From Strigamia acuminata (Eukaryota > Arthropoda > Chilopoda > Geophilomorpha > Linotaeniidae), in the NCBI GenBank assembly GCA_949358305.1, contig OX442318.1:9964517-10028516 (forward strand): a DNA stretch of 64,000 nucleotides, in the 5' to 3' direction. Position numbers and translations under genes: made by a program. This document shows positions 35,860-46,794 of the stretch, piece by piece. Position 1 is the stretch's first letter, and each line of letters starts with the position of its first letter. The notes under the pieces were generated by a model that saw only the letters and a program-made list of their open reading frames with translations, was not told the origin of the DNA and ran no database searches.

Positions 35860-37385
35860 TGATGCCCACGAAAACTTGTGAGAAACTTCGGTGACCCGTG
35901 TATTCCAGAAAATTGGACCCAAAATGGTTTATCCATGTATAATGCGCACCCATAAATCATGTTCCATAAAAATACAAATTTTGGCTATTTCGGAGCTATT
36001 TCGGGGCTGCTTCGGGGCTACTGTAGGATTTATAACTAACAATTACTAACATATACATATAAACACAAACATGTATGCATGTTATTAAGGTGCGCGCTAA
36101 AAGTATAGAATAATCACTTTTTTGTAATGTTTTTTTACGCTTCATTTGGAATCAAACCAATTTTTTAATAAATGTATTTTGTCATTAGAATTCGTTTAAA
36201 ATACGTACGTTCTATGTACGCTATACGTCCATTCTACTTCACGGTGGTGTTTTGGGGTAGAAATTTAGCGCGCTGTACACGATTACATACGGTAATTCAG
36301 AAAACTAACTTGACAAACATCGCTATTAAATCTTTAAAAATCCAACAACCAACTTTAAAACAAATAAATAAAAGAACCTTTAGAAAAGATAACAGAAATG
36401 TGACAGTTTCTCTGAAGCGAAAGAAAAAAATATTCGATTATCTTCAACCACAATTGGTTTTTTCTTTATTCTTTCTTTAATCCAGCCAACCCCCTCAACT
36501 TCCAAGTTGAAAACACTCGACTTTCCCCATTGATGGCACGAGTGTGGCCATAAATCCACCTTCGATTTTCTCAAGGACCTTTGTGCCCTTTTATAACTCA
36601 ACCTCTCCATTGCAGCGACGAGCCCCTTCTGTTTTCATTCTGGCCAAGATGAATCCGTCTTTGTGTATCCTGTAGAAATCGTATTGGGCTGAAGCACCGT
36701 GATCAAACAACCTACTTCGAATCACCAACCGTTACCTTCTGCTTTTGTGCTGATGAAAGCACTTTGCTGCTTGATATCGCTTTAGCTTTTCATTGCTTAT
36801 ATGCAAGTAGAAAAGGGGTGAATATTTAGACGCAGCTGAATGGCTTCCCACTCATAGATGGGCATGGCATGGTATGGGTTGTGCACTAAAAGATGGAAGG
36901 AACTCGCATCTTATGTTATAATGGAATCATAGAGTAGGAAAAGTACATATAAAGTGTGCAACTGCCTCTTCTAATATTGCATGCAGTTTCTTTTTCATCT
37001 TATTCCTCGCGTTAAACAAGTCAAGTTGCTTGCCAAAAGGTGAATTTATTAAACCTATCACCCAAATCTTTTTGACAGCAAATGAGAAAATACATGGTTG
37101 GGAAAGAAAAAAAAAGGAAAAAAGATTTCTTTCAGCAAAAAATAGGGAGAAAAAAAAATGGACTGGAAAATCAATCAGACTAAATTGGTTTTCAAGCGTG
37201 CAACTCAAATGATATTAACTTCCTCATTTGTTCACATTTTACATTTTTATTTCGCTTTTATCTATGTGCCAACAACTAATCCAGGTAGTTCTCTGAATGC
37301 ACTATAAAGATCGACTTCGGTCATATTTTTCATAGTGTTTAGTCACGTTAAGATTGACCTTGACAGTCAAGGTCAGTTTAAAAAA
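35860..37385. other. No gene seen
   Basis: AT-rich unique DNA. Open frames at 36172-36480 and on both strands at 36927-37212 are low complexity and overlap antiparallel, so I reject them as genes. Confidence 0.5.
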
Positions 37386-37469
37386 CACCATGAACCAAGG
37401 ATAACATGGACACGTATCGGTGTGTTATTTCCTATTGATACGTTGTTCTGTGCGCTGATTGGATGATAG

Positions 37470-38179
37470 TAGGGTTGCACCGAATATTCGGTTTATATTC
37501 GGTTATTCGGCCTATTCGGCCAAAAAACCGAATATTAAGTATTCGGCCGAATATCAACCTGATATTCGGCCGAATACATAATAATTGGAAAATTAGAATA
37601 ACTTGCACATTTCAATGGAAAGTTTCGCCTTTTTAGAACTAATACTAATTATTTTACGTAGTTTCTACTATATAAATTACATTTCATCAGAAAACTTCAT
37701 ATTTTCCGATAAATAAATGCAATTTTGACAAAATAATTTTAATTTTGGCTTTACAAAGTAATTATATGGGAAAAAAGTCATTTTTACGGTGAAAAAGTGA
37801 CGTTTTTACGTTTAAAATGACGTTTTTATGTTTAAAATGTCGTTTTTACATATAAAATGTCATTTTTACATAAAAATTGCGGTTTTTACATTTAAAAAGC
37901 CATTTTTACATTAAAATTTGCGATTTTAACTGAATTTTTATAGCAAATTTGACTTTTTAAACATAACAACGACATAAAATGGCTTTTTTCTACAGTGAAA
38001 AAAGACTTTTCCACAATAAAATAACTTTTTCCACCATAAAATAACTTTTTTCACCGCAAATGTTTATTATTTTTTATTATTCGGTTATTCGGCCGAATAC
38101 CGAATATTCGGCCACTGTATTCGGTTCTGAATATTCGGTATTCGGTTATTCGGCTTTTTTAATATTCGGTGCAACCCTA
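37470..38179. mobile_element. 710-bp hAT MITE with exact 8-bp TSD
   Basis: The termini tagggttgcaccgaatattc and gaatattcggtgcaacccta are exact inverted repeats. The flanks are exact 8-bp direct repeats gatgatag (37462-37469 and 38180-38187), the hAT signature. Subterminal regions repeat attcggttattcggcc words. The middle (about 37755-38050) is a degenerate tandem array of gacgtttttatgtttaaaat-like units. No transposase frame is present. Confidence 0.9.
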
Positions 38180-38219
38180 GATGATAGCAATCACGTGTCA
38201 CACATTGCTTGCCAACTAT

Positions 38220-38642
38220 TACTACGTTTACATGCACTGAATAATTCGAGTGGTGAAAAAATTAAATTGTTGTGTTTACATGCAGAAAATAATTCATCAT
38301 CACTTTCGGTTTTCGACCAATGGGGAAGTGCCGGAAGTGATGCGCGCATGCGCAATAAAAATAGTTCGAGTTCACTCGAATTAAACAACCTTCTGCGAGG
38401 GATTATACACTACTCGAATAATCCTTGTCATCCCTGTTTACAGCTTAGTACTCATAAGCTTTCAAAGTCTAAATATTTTTACAGTCTTAATTTTTCAACA
38501 GCACCATTTCAAGCGGAATGTTTTATCCCTTTATTATTCAGAGTCTGATAAATTTGTGGTACTCATGAAATTGTTACCAGAAAGTTTCCGTACACGGAAT
38601 ATTTCATCTCTCTCAAATTATTCCGTGCATGTAAACGTAGTA
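38220..38642. mobile_element. 423-bp MITE with TACTACGTTTACATGCA termini
   Basis: The left end tactacgtttacatgcac and right end gtgcatgtaaacgtagta are inverted repeats, extended imperfectly by gaataatt words. Comparison with 9893-9905 shows the target was at ccaacta/agc; the duplication is TA or slightly longer. Positions about 38450-38590 match the left part of the Harbinger-like element at 9087, so a third element inserted here and was truncated. Confidence 0.75.
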
Positions 38643-38742
38643 TAAGCGTGTTTGTTACTTGTTGTCATTCCAGAATACAGTGTGGCTGTATGTTATGTGG
38701 CACCATCGGTGGCAAAACGCTCTGAACATGCCAAAACATACT

Positions 38743-38910
38743 TTAGCAAAAGGGACCAATAGGGTCGCTTTTCTTCCTTTCGCATTTTCCTTTTGAGATA
38801 GTGATATGATCTGTGCGTGCACCATGCATTAGTCATCACATTAACATTTGACAGTTCTCCTCTAAAAATAAGATGCTTTTAAACATGTAAATTAACAGAC
38901 AGTTATTTAT
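38743..38910 (+). repeat. Dispersed repeat, 3' half (partner at 44199-44360)
   Basis: Shared blocks are acttttcttccttt / gcttttcttcctttcgcatt, atagtgatatgatct, catgcattagtcatcacatt and acatgtaaatta-type sequence. Order is conserved. Confidence 0.75.
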
Positions 38911-40043
38911 TATTTATTTATTTATTTACCTTTTGTCATTTTGTTGTAGAAATTCAATGGAACTTTTTTTTGAAATTTTCTATGTTTTCTGAATGATATT
39001 ACAATATTTATAATAAGTGTCTAAACTTTAACATTCTAAGATTATATTAACGTTGATATAATATAAAAATTCGTAAAGGAGTTTCTTTATTGCCCATTAC
39101 CTTCTGACCACCACTAGAAAAAAGCCGCAAAAGTTTCCTGTACGACGCTGTAGAAACATCTCATTGCACCATTGGGGTTTTCTCAGGATCCAAACATAAA
39201 TCAAGATGAAATGTATGGTTGGAATCTTAAAATGGTCAGATGACACCCAAAAAAAATTCCAAATCTCCAATAATATCTTTAATTTAATGAGCTTTTCAGT
39301 CAAAAACTGAAAACTGAAACGCATTTAACTTATCTCAATATTACTTTCGCATAAATTACGCGCGTGGGTTCAGATTTGTAGAAGATTCTATAAAAACTAC
39401 CGTCAGTCGTAGGCGTCGAGTAGGAGATATCTTCAATTCGCTGTTCCGACAACACTGTGACACCGGGCACCTGGGCTGACATTCCTGCAGAACATCGAGC
39501 CACTGCACCCCGATCCGCAGCGGAAAAACCTCTACCTTGGTGTGGGGAAGACGAAACTCACAGAGAGCCGGGAGTGGGAAAGACAAGACTCACCGAGATG
39601 TATTGCCCCCTGACCATCACAGCGTTCATCCCGTGCATGGCCTACTATTTTTAATTGAACTGAAACGCATTCATGTTTGACAAATGCAGTGCGTTTCAAA
39701 AGTATAAAAACAGTTTCGCCTAATAAAATCATCAAGCACATCTTTTGGGAGTATCGGAGAATTTCGTATGAATATTCCATTTTTCAGGTTGTTAAAAGGT
39801 CCAAAACACTGAAATTTTTCTTCCAACTCAAGCCACCATCTGTTATTCATTGTTTTCTTAATTTTTTTTGTAATATACTGTATAAAACGAACAAATTAGT
39901 TAGAAAATCCTAAAAAGTAATGCTAAACTTTGGCCATTTGCCCCCCCCCCTCACCAACTGGTATCACCTGACCTCATTTTTCCAAAGGTCTATTGTCTAG
40001 CTATTCAGAAACCAAAAGGAGAAATTTATTAATTTCTAATATC
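38911..40043. other. No assigned gene; GC-rich patch at 39360-39640
   Basis: The patch at 39360-39640 is GC-richer than its flanks, and open frames on both strands overlap it. I find no recognisable protein motif. It may be a degraded retroelement end or an unrecognised exon. Confidence 0.4.
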
Positions 40044-40048
40044 AGATA

Positions 40049-40263
40049 TGGAGTGTTTTGCACTCCATCTTTATTCTTTAATTGTGGCGCACGTCGCGTT
40101 CTCGTGACATTACGAGATCGCGTACAGCGCCACCTGTATTTTTATGCAAAATAAAGTATTCTAATTTGGTTCCTTGCAACTACTGCCTCGTACTTTCGCC
40201 ACCTCCAACACAATCCGACTAAATCCACGAGAATCCGAAGTCATCTACGCACAGAACACATCA
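40049..40263 (+). repeat. 5' LTR of gag-only element (215 bp)
   Basis: Starts TGGAGTG and ends ACATCA. It contains an aataaa word at 40151-40156 (gcaaaataaagta) that could serve as the poly(A) signal. By eye it equals 41780-41994. Confidence 0.93.
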
Positions 40264-40265
40264 AA

Positions 40266-40283
40266 TGGCGACGAGCGGATGAG
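40266..40283 (+). promoter_or_regulatory. Putative primer binding site
   Basis: Two bases after the LTR the sequence reads tggcgacgagcggatgag. The first ten bases, TGGCGACGAG, match the complement of the 3' end of animal tRNA-Ser(GCU) plus CCA, as I recall it. The match weakens after that, so the tRNA assignment is tentative. Confidence 0.55.
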
Positions 40284-40467
40284 ATATTTCAACCCAATTA
40301 ATTTCCAGTGACTTTTTGGTGTTGTTGTGTGCTTTTTCAAACACTTCCGGTCTCCAACCACGCTGTCCTCCGACCACGCTGTCCACGCCTTTCCAGTGCA
40401 GGCCTAATTCCGAACGTGTGAGTTTTTACGTGTGTTTTCGCCGATTTTATTCTTCTAAATCTACGAG

Positions 40468-41322
40468 ATGCCTCGCCTTGTTGGTGACCCTAACAAATAC
40501 GATCCAGCAGACGACTGGAGCACCTACACTGCCCAGCTGAAGTGTGTTTTCACCTGCAATGGAATTACCAACGACAAGCAGAAAGTTAATACCTTGTTGG
40601 CTTGCGTCGGCATTGCAACTTTTAAAAAAATCACGGACTTGGCGTTCCCGAAAGATCCGGCCGAAATGCTGTACGCCGATGTGATTAAGCTGATGGAAAA
40701 GCACCAGAAGCCCAAGCCACTGGTCGGCGGCGAGCTGTTCCGCTTCCGCTCACGGCGACGAAAGCCCGATGAATCCGTTGCAGACTTCGCGGCCGCACTC
40801 CAAGCGCTAACAAGATACTGCGAGCTTGGCGAATCGCTCAATAATGAACTGCGCAACCAATTCATCTGGGGTTTGCAGATGAAGCACGTGCAAAATGCGC
40901 TCATCATTCAAAGCGACTTGACGTTTGAAAAGGCGCTGGATGCTGCGACCGCCGCGGAATTGGCTTACGCCGACGTTTCCAGTTTCGAGGACCCTCCTAC
41001 GGCAGTCCACACGATCCAGAACGGTAGGAACCAGCGACGTAACACCCACCGTGACCACAGTTCTTCCTTCCACGGCCCGGCGCCTCCAGCGGATCCTGCG
41101 AGCCTCCAGCCCCAATCGAGTGACGACCGCCACAAATGCTTTTCGTGCGGCGCCACGGACCATCGTAGGCACGAGTGTAAGTTCCGACAGTCCCGGTGCC
41201 ATGCGTGCGGCAAGATTGGGCACATTCAGGCTGCCTGCTGGTCCGGTGATAAGCAGTCTGTAACCGCGTCGGCCCCCGTCAACACGGTACATGTTGAGCC
41301 GCGCAAATTGCAGTTTTATTAG
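40468..41322 (+). CDS. Ty3-type Gag with two CCHC zinc knuckles
   Basis: This 284-residue protein packages retrotransposon RNA. Residues about 10-170 resemble the capsid-like retrotransposon Gag domain of Mag/K02A2.6-type Ty3 elements: FRFRSRRRKPDESVADF at 91-107, then an ALTRYCELG block and DLTFEKALDAA near 150-160. Two knuckles follow, C224-X2-C227-X4-H232-X4-C237 and C244-X2-C247-X4-H252-X4-C257, the nucleic-acid-binding part. The ATG at 40468 is the first in frame after the 5' leader. The frame is uninterrupted and GC-richer than its surroundings, so it still looks intact. No protease or polymerase frame follows, so mobility would need Pol from another element. It is unrelated to the much longer Gag of the 12.3-kb element. 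Confidence 0.92.
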   Translation: MPRLVGDPNKYDPADDWSTYTAQLKCVFTCNGITNDKQKVNTLLACVGIATFKKITDLAFPKDPAEMLYADVIKLMEKHQKPKPLVGGELFRFRSRRRKPDESVADFAAALQALTRYCELGESLNNELRNQFIWGLQMKHVQNALIIQSDLTFEKALDAATAAELAYADVSSFEDPPTAVHTIQNGRNQRRNTHRDHSSSFHGPAPPADPASLQPQSSDDRHKCFSCGATDHRRHECKFRQSRCHACGKIGHIQAACWSGDKQSVTASAPVNTVHVEPRKLQFY

Positions 41323-41380
41323 CTGTTTCCAGCTTAGCTTTTCAGGGGGGGAGGAGAGAGTTATCCTTAACTCATTTTAT

Positions 41381-41525
41381 TCAATGTTCAAATATGTGCT
41401 ATTCAATTTCAATTCGTGTTTCAATTTATTCAATGTTCAAATATGTGCTATTCAATTTCAATTCGTGTTTCAATTTATTCAATGTTCAAATATGTGCTAT
41501 TCAATTTCAATTCGTGTTTCAATGT
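41381..41525 (+). repeat. Three copies of a 49-bp tandem repeat
   Basis: Units begin at 41381, 41430 and 41479 (tcaatgttcaaatatgtgct, followed by attcaatttcaattcgtgtt). The copies are nearly or completely identical, indicating recent duplication inside the element. Confidence 0.9.
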
Positions 41526-41536
41526 TTTATTTTGCA

Positions 41537-41700
41537 TTACAAACTTCGTGCAACTCTTGCACTATTCTATTACAAATTTCGTGCAACTCTTGCACTATTC
41601 TGTTACAAATTTCGTGCAACTCTTGCACTATTCTATTACAAATTTCGTGCAACTCTTGCACTATTCTGTTACAAATTTCGTGCAACTATTTGCACAACAA
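41537..41700 (+). repeat. Five copies of a 33-bp tandem repeat
   Basis: Units of ttacaaatttcgtgcaactc plus ttgcactattct(a/g). Successive units alternate ctattac and ctgttac, so the array probably grew by duplicating a 66-bp dimer. Open frames through it are by-products of a period divisible by three. Confidence 0.9.
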
Positions 41701-41766
41701 TTCTCATGTTCAAATTAATTATATGTTCAATTGTTTGTTTTAATTGCTCTTCTTGGTTGCTTCGCA

Positions 41767-41779
41767 ATTGAGGGGATAC
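41767..41779 (+). promoter_or_regulatory. Polypurine tract
   Basis: The purine-rich attgaggggatac lies immediately before the 3' LTR, where plus-strand priming occurs in LTR elements. A second purine run (gggggggaggagagag) is at 41345-41360. Confidence 0.7.
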
Positions 41780-41994
41780 TGGAGTGTTTTGCACTCCATC
41801 TTTATTCTTTAATTGTGGCGCACGTCGCGTTCTCGTGACATTACGAGATCGCGTACAGCGCCACCTGTATTTTTATGCAAAATAAAGTATTCTAATTTGG
41901 TTCCTTGCAACTACTGCCTCGTACTTTCGCCACCTCCAACACAATCCGACTAAATCCACGAGAATCCGAAGTCATCTACGCACAGAACACATCA
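41780..41994 (+). repeat. 3' LTR of gag-only element (215 bp)
   Basis: Identical by eye to 40049-40263, and followed directly by the agata target duplication. Confidence 0.93.
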
Positions 41995-41999
41995 AGATA

Positions 42000-44070
42000 C
42001 ATTGGTCCAATTTCTATACAAATTTGTCAAACCAATCATACAAAAAAATCAAATAATAGTATCGGAAACGCATTTAATAAAATATTCTACAAAAAATATT
42101 ATCATTTGCAAACCAACAGCACGCAAAAATATATTACAAAATGCACCCTTGTATTAGAACCGACGACCAATTTTTCCGATTACAAACTTTAAAGTTTTCC
42201 ATATTAATTCCTATGTCATCTACCTACCGGCAACTGGCAACCACAAGCATTATCAACCCAGCCACTTTTCTCAACTGCATATCAAACATTAGCTGCAGGT
42301 CACACACAACACCACCTCCTATCAAAAAAGCCCATGCAAATCAATCAAATGTGTGGAAAAAGTCTCCCACCCAGCAATTTATTTCTCCCTCCACAAGAGA
42401 TAAAACCACTGTAACTTATTACCACAAAAATAGCCAACTTTTTCCTATTTCTTTTATCACCAACTGCAGTAAACTACAATTGAAGGTGATAAAAAAAAGT
42501 AACAGCAGCTAATCAATAATAAATTTCTGATTCTTTATATATAGCTAAGCCCTCCAAAAATCCCACTCTATAATTCAGACCATAAACCTACCAATTATTT
42601 TTTTCTTCTCTCCCTCTCTCTCCTATTTAATCATCACTACACTTCCCCTGACCCCTTCCTCCTCCCTCCTGCTATCAAAACTTCTTTTAATTGCTGCTAA
42701 TGACCCACAAGATGACGACCAACTCACGTATCATTACTACAGGAGATAATAAGCGCTCCATCTGACACAAAGTGCAAAAACTCTGATGGTTGTAGTTTTA
42801 ATTTCCAAAAGTAATCGAAATACATCAATTTCGGCCCCTCGCGCTCACTTTATTGGAAGTATCCGTTTGAGATGTAATTAATGAACCCAACCTCAGCAAA
42901 AGCAATTCGTTTAATGGATTAATCACAATGGTCAGGTCCGACGAGTCGATGACACTATGTGTTTGGTTGTCTCTGCTCAAATGCTTAATTATGGCGCGGT
43001 GAAATCTGAGTTGACAATCGCCTTTCGCAAGTGCAAGAAAATTGCATTTCGCGTGGCATGGAATTAAATGGGAATTAATTTCTCGTTTTGTGATTGTTTG
43101 TGGCGTTTTGAGCCGTTTAGTAGTTGTGTAAAGCAAAGCAATTAATCACTTTTATGATTAGATTTAACATTTTAACCTCAAACGGGTGAATACAGTGACG
43201 CTTCAAGCACGAGTCTATGTGCAGCTCATTAAGGAGATGGTTTGAGCAGTTAATCTGATTGGTTGCATTATTTGGATTTCACCAACAGAAAATGATGTCA
43301 TTTAACGTAGTGCGTTTAATTTGGCGAATTAAGAGTACATTTTCTTTGTTTCTTTCCTTTTCTTACTTTTGGTCAGCGGATATGACGTAAAAATCGTCAT
43401 CGCTTGCAAAAGAAAAGTGCCAAAAGGGACCAATGGCAGTCTGAGGACCGCCACGGATACCCGTGCGTCCTCGAACACCTCTGCTGCCGTCCATGAAATC
43501 GGACGCTAACCAGGCGGACCTGTTCAGCGCGACCCGACTCATGTGCCCCAACAGTCTGCTCGAACACAATCCCACCGACCGAAGATGTTCCACGGTTTTC
43601 TTAATATACTGACTCTTTGTCATTATGTATGACGCTGCTCCCAAGCAGCGCCCCTATATCTTTTTTGACAATAAATTCACTAGCGTAAGTTCAACGTTAT
43701 ATAAAAACATTGACCTCAATGCGCACTTTTTTTTTGATAATTTAATAGAGTTATTTAATGACATTAATGGCACCATTAATATCATTAAATCAGTCTATTA
43801 CTTTCAACATTCGTTACGTTAAATAAAAACATATACCATATTTGCACGTCACTTGTTATTTGTTAATTTGTGACACCGCCTTTCTGCAGCGCCACCTATA
43901 TGTTACTTTGAATAAACTAGTCAGTTATGTAAATCTCAACTACACCAACGGTCACGTTATTTTGCATGCTCCATTACTTAGTCAAGACGGACTACATATT
44001 GCCGCGATAATATGGTATTCTTGCTCCCTTATTCCTCTGATTCAAAGAAATAGGGTATGCTAATTCAACC
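42000..44070. other. No assigned gene; GC-rich minus-strand frame at 43363-43644
   Basis: Mostly AT-rich. The minus-strand frame at 43363-43644 (93 codons) is GC-richer. It contains LLGHMSRVALNRSAW and GSRGVRGRTGIRG, which faintly recall the GHVxRM...R...RGRPR tail of non-LTR reverse transcriptases. The similarity is too weak to name. Confidence 0.35.
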
Positions 44071-44074
44071 ATGA

Positions 44075-44360
44075 TGGTTTGGGGGTTTCTAACATGGTTT
44101 CCTGACAGTTTGCAAACTTTCAGACACCTACTTCTTGCGGTTTTTGCGCTACGCCAACTTTGATTTCTTCGCTTCTACAATCAACTTCACAAAACGTTGG
44201 AACATAGCAAATGGGGTGACTTTTCTTCCTTTTACATTTTCCTCTTAAAATAGTGATATGATCTTGCATCATGCATTAGTCATCACATTCACATTCGACA
44301 GGGCTCTGAAAAAAATATGTTGCGTTTTAACACGTAAATTACCAGAAAGTTATGTATTTA
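44075..44360 (+). repeat. Longest copy of a dispersed repeat
   Basis: Joins the 5' half seen alone at 33400-33525 and 58470-58575 with the 3' half seen alone at 38743-38910. It shows that the two halves belong to one family. No coding potential was recognised. Confidence 0.75.
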
Positions 44361-45779
44361 TATACCCGGTTGTTCTATTACAACAAATTAATGTGTTCAT
44401 TCAAAACTATACGTTTTTTTACTTACGGAAAAAGGTAGAAAAGAATAAAATCACTCCTTGACTCTACACATTCGTCTGATTCGCTGTCTTGTCTGACATC
44501 ACCTCTTGGTAATTCCTTTAGTTACAAAAATGCCAAATTTTCACATTAATTTCCCTCATTTTCCTCTAATCCGGTCTCAAATTTCTTGCGGAAAGTCACT
44601 TACCTACAGTAAATCCCCCAATTAGTACCAGATCTCCAATAACCGCCTGGATGCGTCTGAAATTGGGATAAACAGGGCCGTGGAGAGATGAATCGGAAAA
44701 CCCTCCAAATAAAATCCATAAATCCAAAAAATAGACAATTTAAAAAAAAAAAAAAAAAAAAAAACATTTATCATTCCCCCTTTGACTGGGTCCGGGGATA
44801 AATTAGAGGACTTAAAGAAAAATAAATCCGTATTTTTTTTAAAAAAAATCTGGATAAATTAAAGTATCGTATTACACGCCGCCAATTGTGCCCTGCGAAT
44901 TCACTTATCTCTGCGTGTTGCAGCAAAGCAAATCTAGCCGAGATTCACTCTTAACGCCAAAAGATTCGAGCAAAAAAAGAAGCTGGCTTTACACAAAGTG
45001 CATTTACATATGCATTAGCTTAGACTTCGCCACTAGAGAAAAGTGTAGTGTTATCGGACAGCTTTCTCGCGTCTTGTTGTATTTGCATTTTTGACGCTTG
45101 CCCAAACAAATGAAGTTATATATTTTCTTTTCTGCCATATTAGACGCCAAACTTTTCATATAAGCCCTTGCACTCTCGAGATTATTACATTCCACCCCCG
45201 CCCCCACCCCCATTTAAGCAGCAACGCAAGAAAAAAAATTCGCTGAAATGGGAAACCTTCAACAATTCCAAACATTTGTTGGAGAAACCAAACCTGAGAC
45301 TGAATGAATGATCAATGTATATAAATCACGGCGTTCTTCCACAATTTCCACCGCACCAATCAATCGTTTTTGCTCATTTTCAAACAGCGGGCGGCAGTAT
45401 GGACAAGATAAAAGTAATTTAATTCAAGCAAAATACAGTAGAAGCTTTCTATTGGCAAAAGACGAATTGATTTATTCATTTGAAATGACTTCTCTAAACA
45501 ATATTATTATTATTATTTCTGTTTACTATTACATGGACTGAGGTGACGTACTTGAAACTTGGTCTGGAGTTTCTCCGTATTCAATATTCAAAAAACCGGT
45601 AAACGGGTATTTTTCGGTAATATAGTAAAATAAAATAGCTTCGATGTTAAATATTTTTGTTTTAATCGTAATGTTTTAATTGTAATCTTTGTTTATTTTT
45701 TTAAAATATTATTTTGAATGGGTTGTAGCAGTTTGATGAATATAGGGTTACGGTATGTTATCAAGTGTTGGTTTTATTA
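44361..45779. other. No gene seen
   Basis: AT-rich DNA with poly(A) near 44742-44764 and a C-rich tract near 45192-45211. Words such as accggtaaacgggtat near 45597 recall hAT-type repeats, also seen near 58365-58460. Confidence 0.5.
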
Positions 45780-45783
45780 GTTG

Positions 45784-46742
45784 TGCTGCGATCCGGGTTT
45801 TTATCCACTTAATTTCTAATAAATTAAGCAGAAACCGCAGGTGAATGCTATAAAAGACTTACAATCGGCGGCCTTAAATTATCTAGGGGTTAAGTTTAAG
45901 GAAAAGAAATAAAAAGACAGTTTTATTAATAAAAATCACAAATATGTATTTATTCGTTTAAATTACAATGACTAGTTAAAAATATCACAATGGCGACAAG
46001 TCGCGAAATGAAATGAGCGGGAACAATGGAAGGGCTTGCAACGACTGTTGCAAGCTACAAAGCGCTAAAATGGCGCTTAAACAACACACAGTTGTTAGGC
46101 GAAGGCGAATTGTCTTCGTTTGCTGAACTCACGAACGATGGTCGAAGACGATGGTTCTCGTGGGCTCCTTCTACGGCTCGTGCGACGGCTCGGCGGCGGT
46201 GGTTGACGGCTGTAGGCGTCCGGCTCTCGTACGATGGCGGTGGCTGTCGTTCGCGCGGCAGCGACGGCGATGGTTCACGATCGTCGGGAAACTTCTTCTT
46301 CTCGTTTGCTGGAATTAGCTACGGCTAATTCAAGCAGAATTGCTGGCTTTGTGCTTTGGGTGGCACAAAGATAGCAGGTGAAACTGAGTTACAACGGTCC
46401 TCTATCAATACGTATTGTCGGAGCAGATATCGCAGTGATGTTGAGGTTGTTGTTGTATTTTTCAGAGTCCCGATTTGAGCCAAGACGCGAGCCCAGCACG
46501 CTTCAATATTGCGCAGAAAACCTGCGCACTTAGCTCAAATGGGTGCAACTAGTGGTTATTACACCATATTGCACCATAACGGCTAATAACCGTTTTCACC
46601 CCGGACAACCTGGGGTGATATGTGCCTAGAGAGGATTTCTCCCCTCGGTCACATGATCTGACTTGGCGTGTGCCACAGTCAAATTAATTAGAAGATAATT
46701 AATTTAATCTTCTAAGTTGGTGAATATTTTGAGATCACCACA
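45784..46742 (-). repeat. 3' LTR (959 bp)
   Basis: Same sequence as 57162-58120. Its AATAAA words (minus strand, plus 45922-45927 and 45949-45954) would lie 138 to 171 bases from the element's end, a sensible place for 3' end formation. Confidence 0.95.
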
Positions 46743-46755
46743 CATCCCCCCATTT
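46743..46755 (-). promoter_or_regulatory. Polypurine tract
   Basis: On the minus strand AAATGGGGGGATG directly precedes the 3' LTR, where plus-strand DNA synthesis is primed. Confidence 0.85.
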
Positions 46756-46794
46756 AAGACGAATCTTACATGGAGAGAAAATGAACGAACCAAT

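Larger units (their letters stand above)
37388..38735 (+). repeat. Dispersed repeat carrying nested MITE insertions
   Basis: The segments 37388-37469, 38188-38219 and 38643-38735 together align with the uninterrupted copy at 9776-9990. The gaps are filled by a hAT MITE (37470-38179) and a second MITE (38220-38642). The second MITE in turn contains a fragment related to the 9087 element. Confidence 0.8.
40049..41994 (+). mobile_element. Gag-only non-autonomous LTR retrotransposon, 1.95 kb
   Basis: Two 215-bp LTRs, identical by eye, bound the element (40049-40263 and 41780-41994). They start tggagtgttttgc and end gaacacatca, so they have TG...CA ends. An exact 5-bp target duplication agata flanks it (40044-40048 and 41995-41999). 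A primer-site-like TGGCGACGAG follows the 5' LTR and a purine-rich tract precedes the 3' LTR. The only coding region is a Ty3-type gag. Where pol would be there are only two tandem-repeat arrays. The structure matches the idea of gag-only terminal-repeat elements (TR-GAG, known from plants), mobilised in trans by an autonomous relative. The identical LTRs imply recent insertion. Confidence 0.93.

Noticed and set aside
38060-38548. 162-codon plus-strand open frame
   Set aside because: It crosses the boundary between a hAT MITE, host repeat and a second MITE, so it is a chance fusion.
41291-41771. Overlapping open frames of 100-150 codons downstream of the short gag
   Set aside because: They run through 49-bp and 33-bp tandem repeats; openness in several frames is a by-product of the repeats.
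43363-43644. Possible LINE reverse transcriptase tail (GHMSRVALNR...RGVRGRTG)
   Set aside because: Similarity too short and weak, with no RT catalytic motifs nearby.
45190-45214. C-rich tract as a G-quadruplex on the minus strand
   Set aside because: Only three long G-runs plus a GG; the four-run criterion is not cleanly met.
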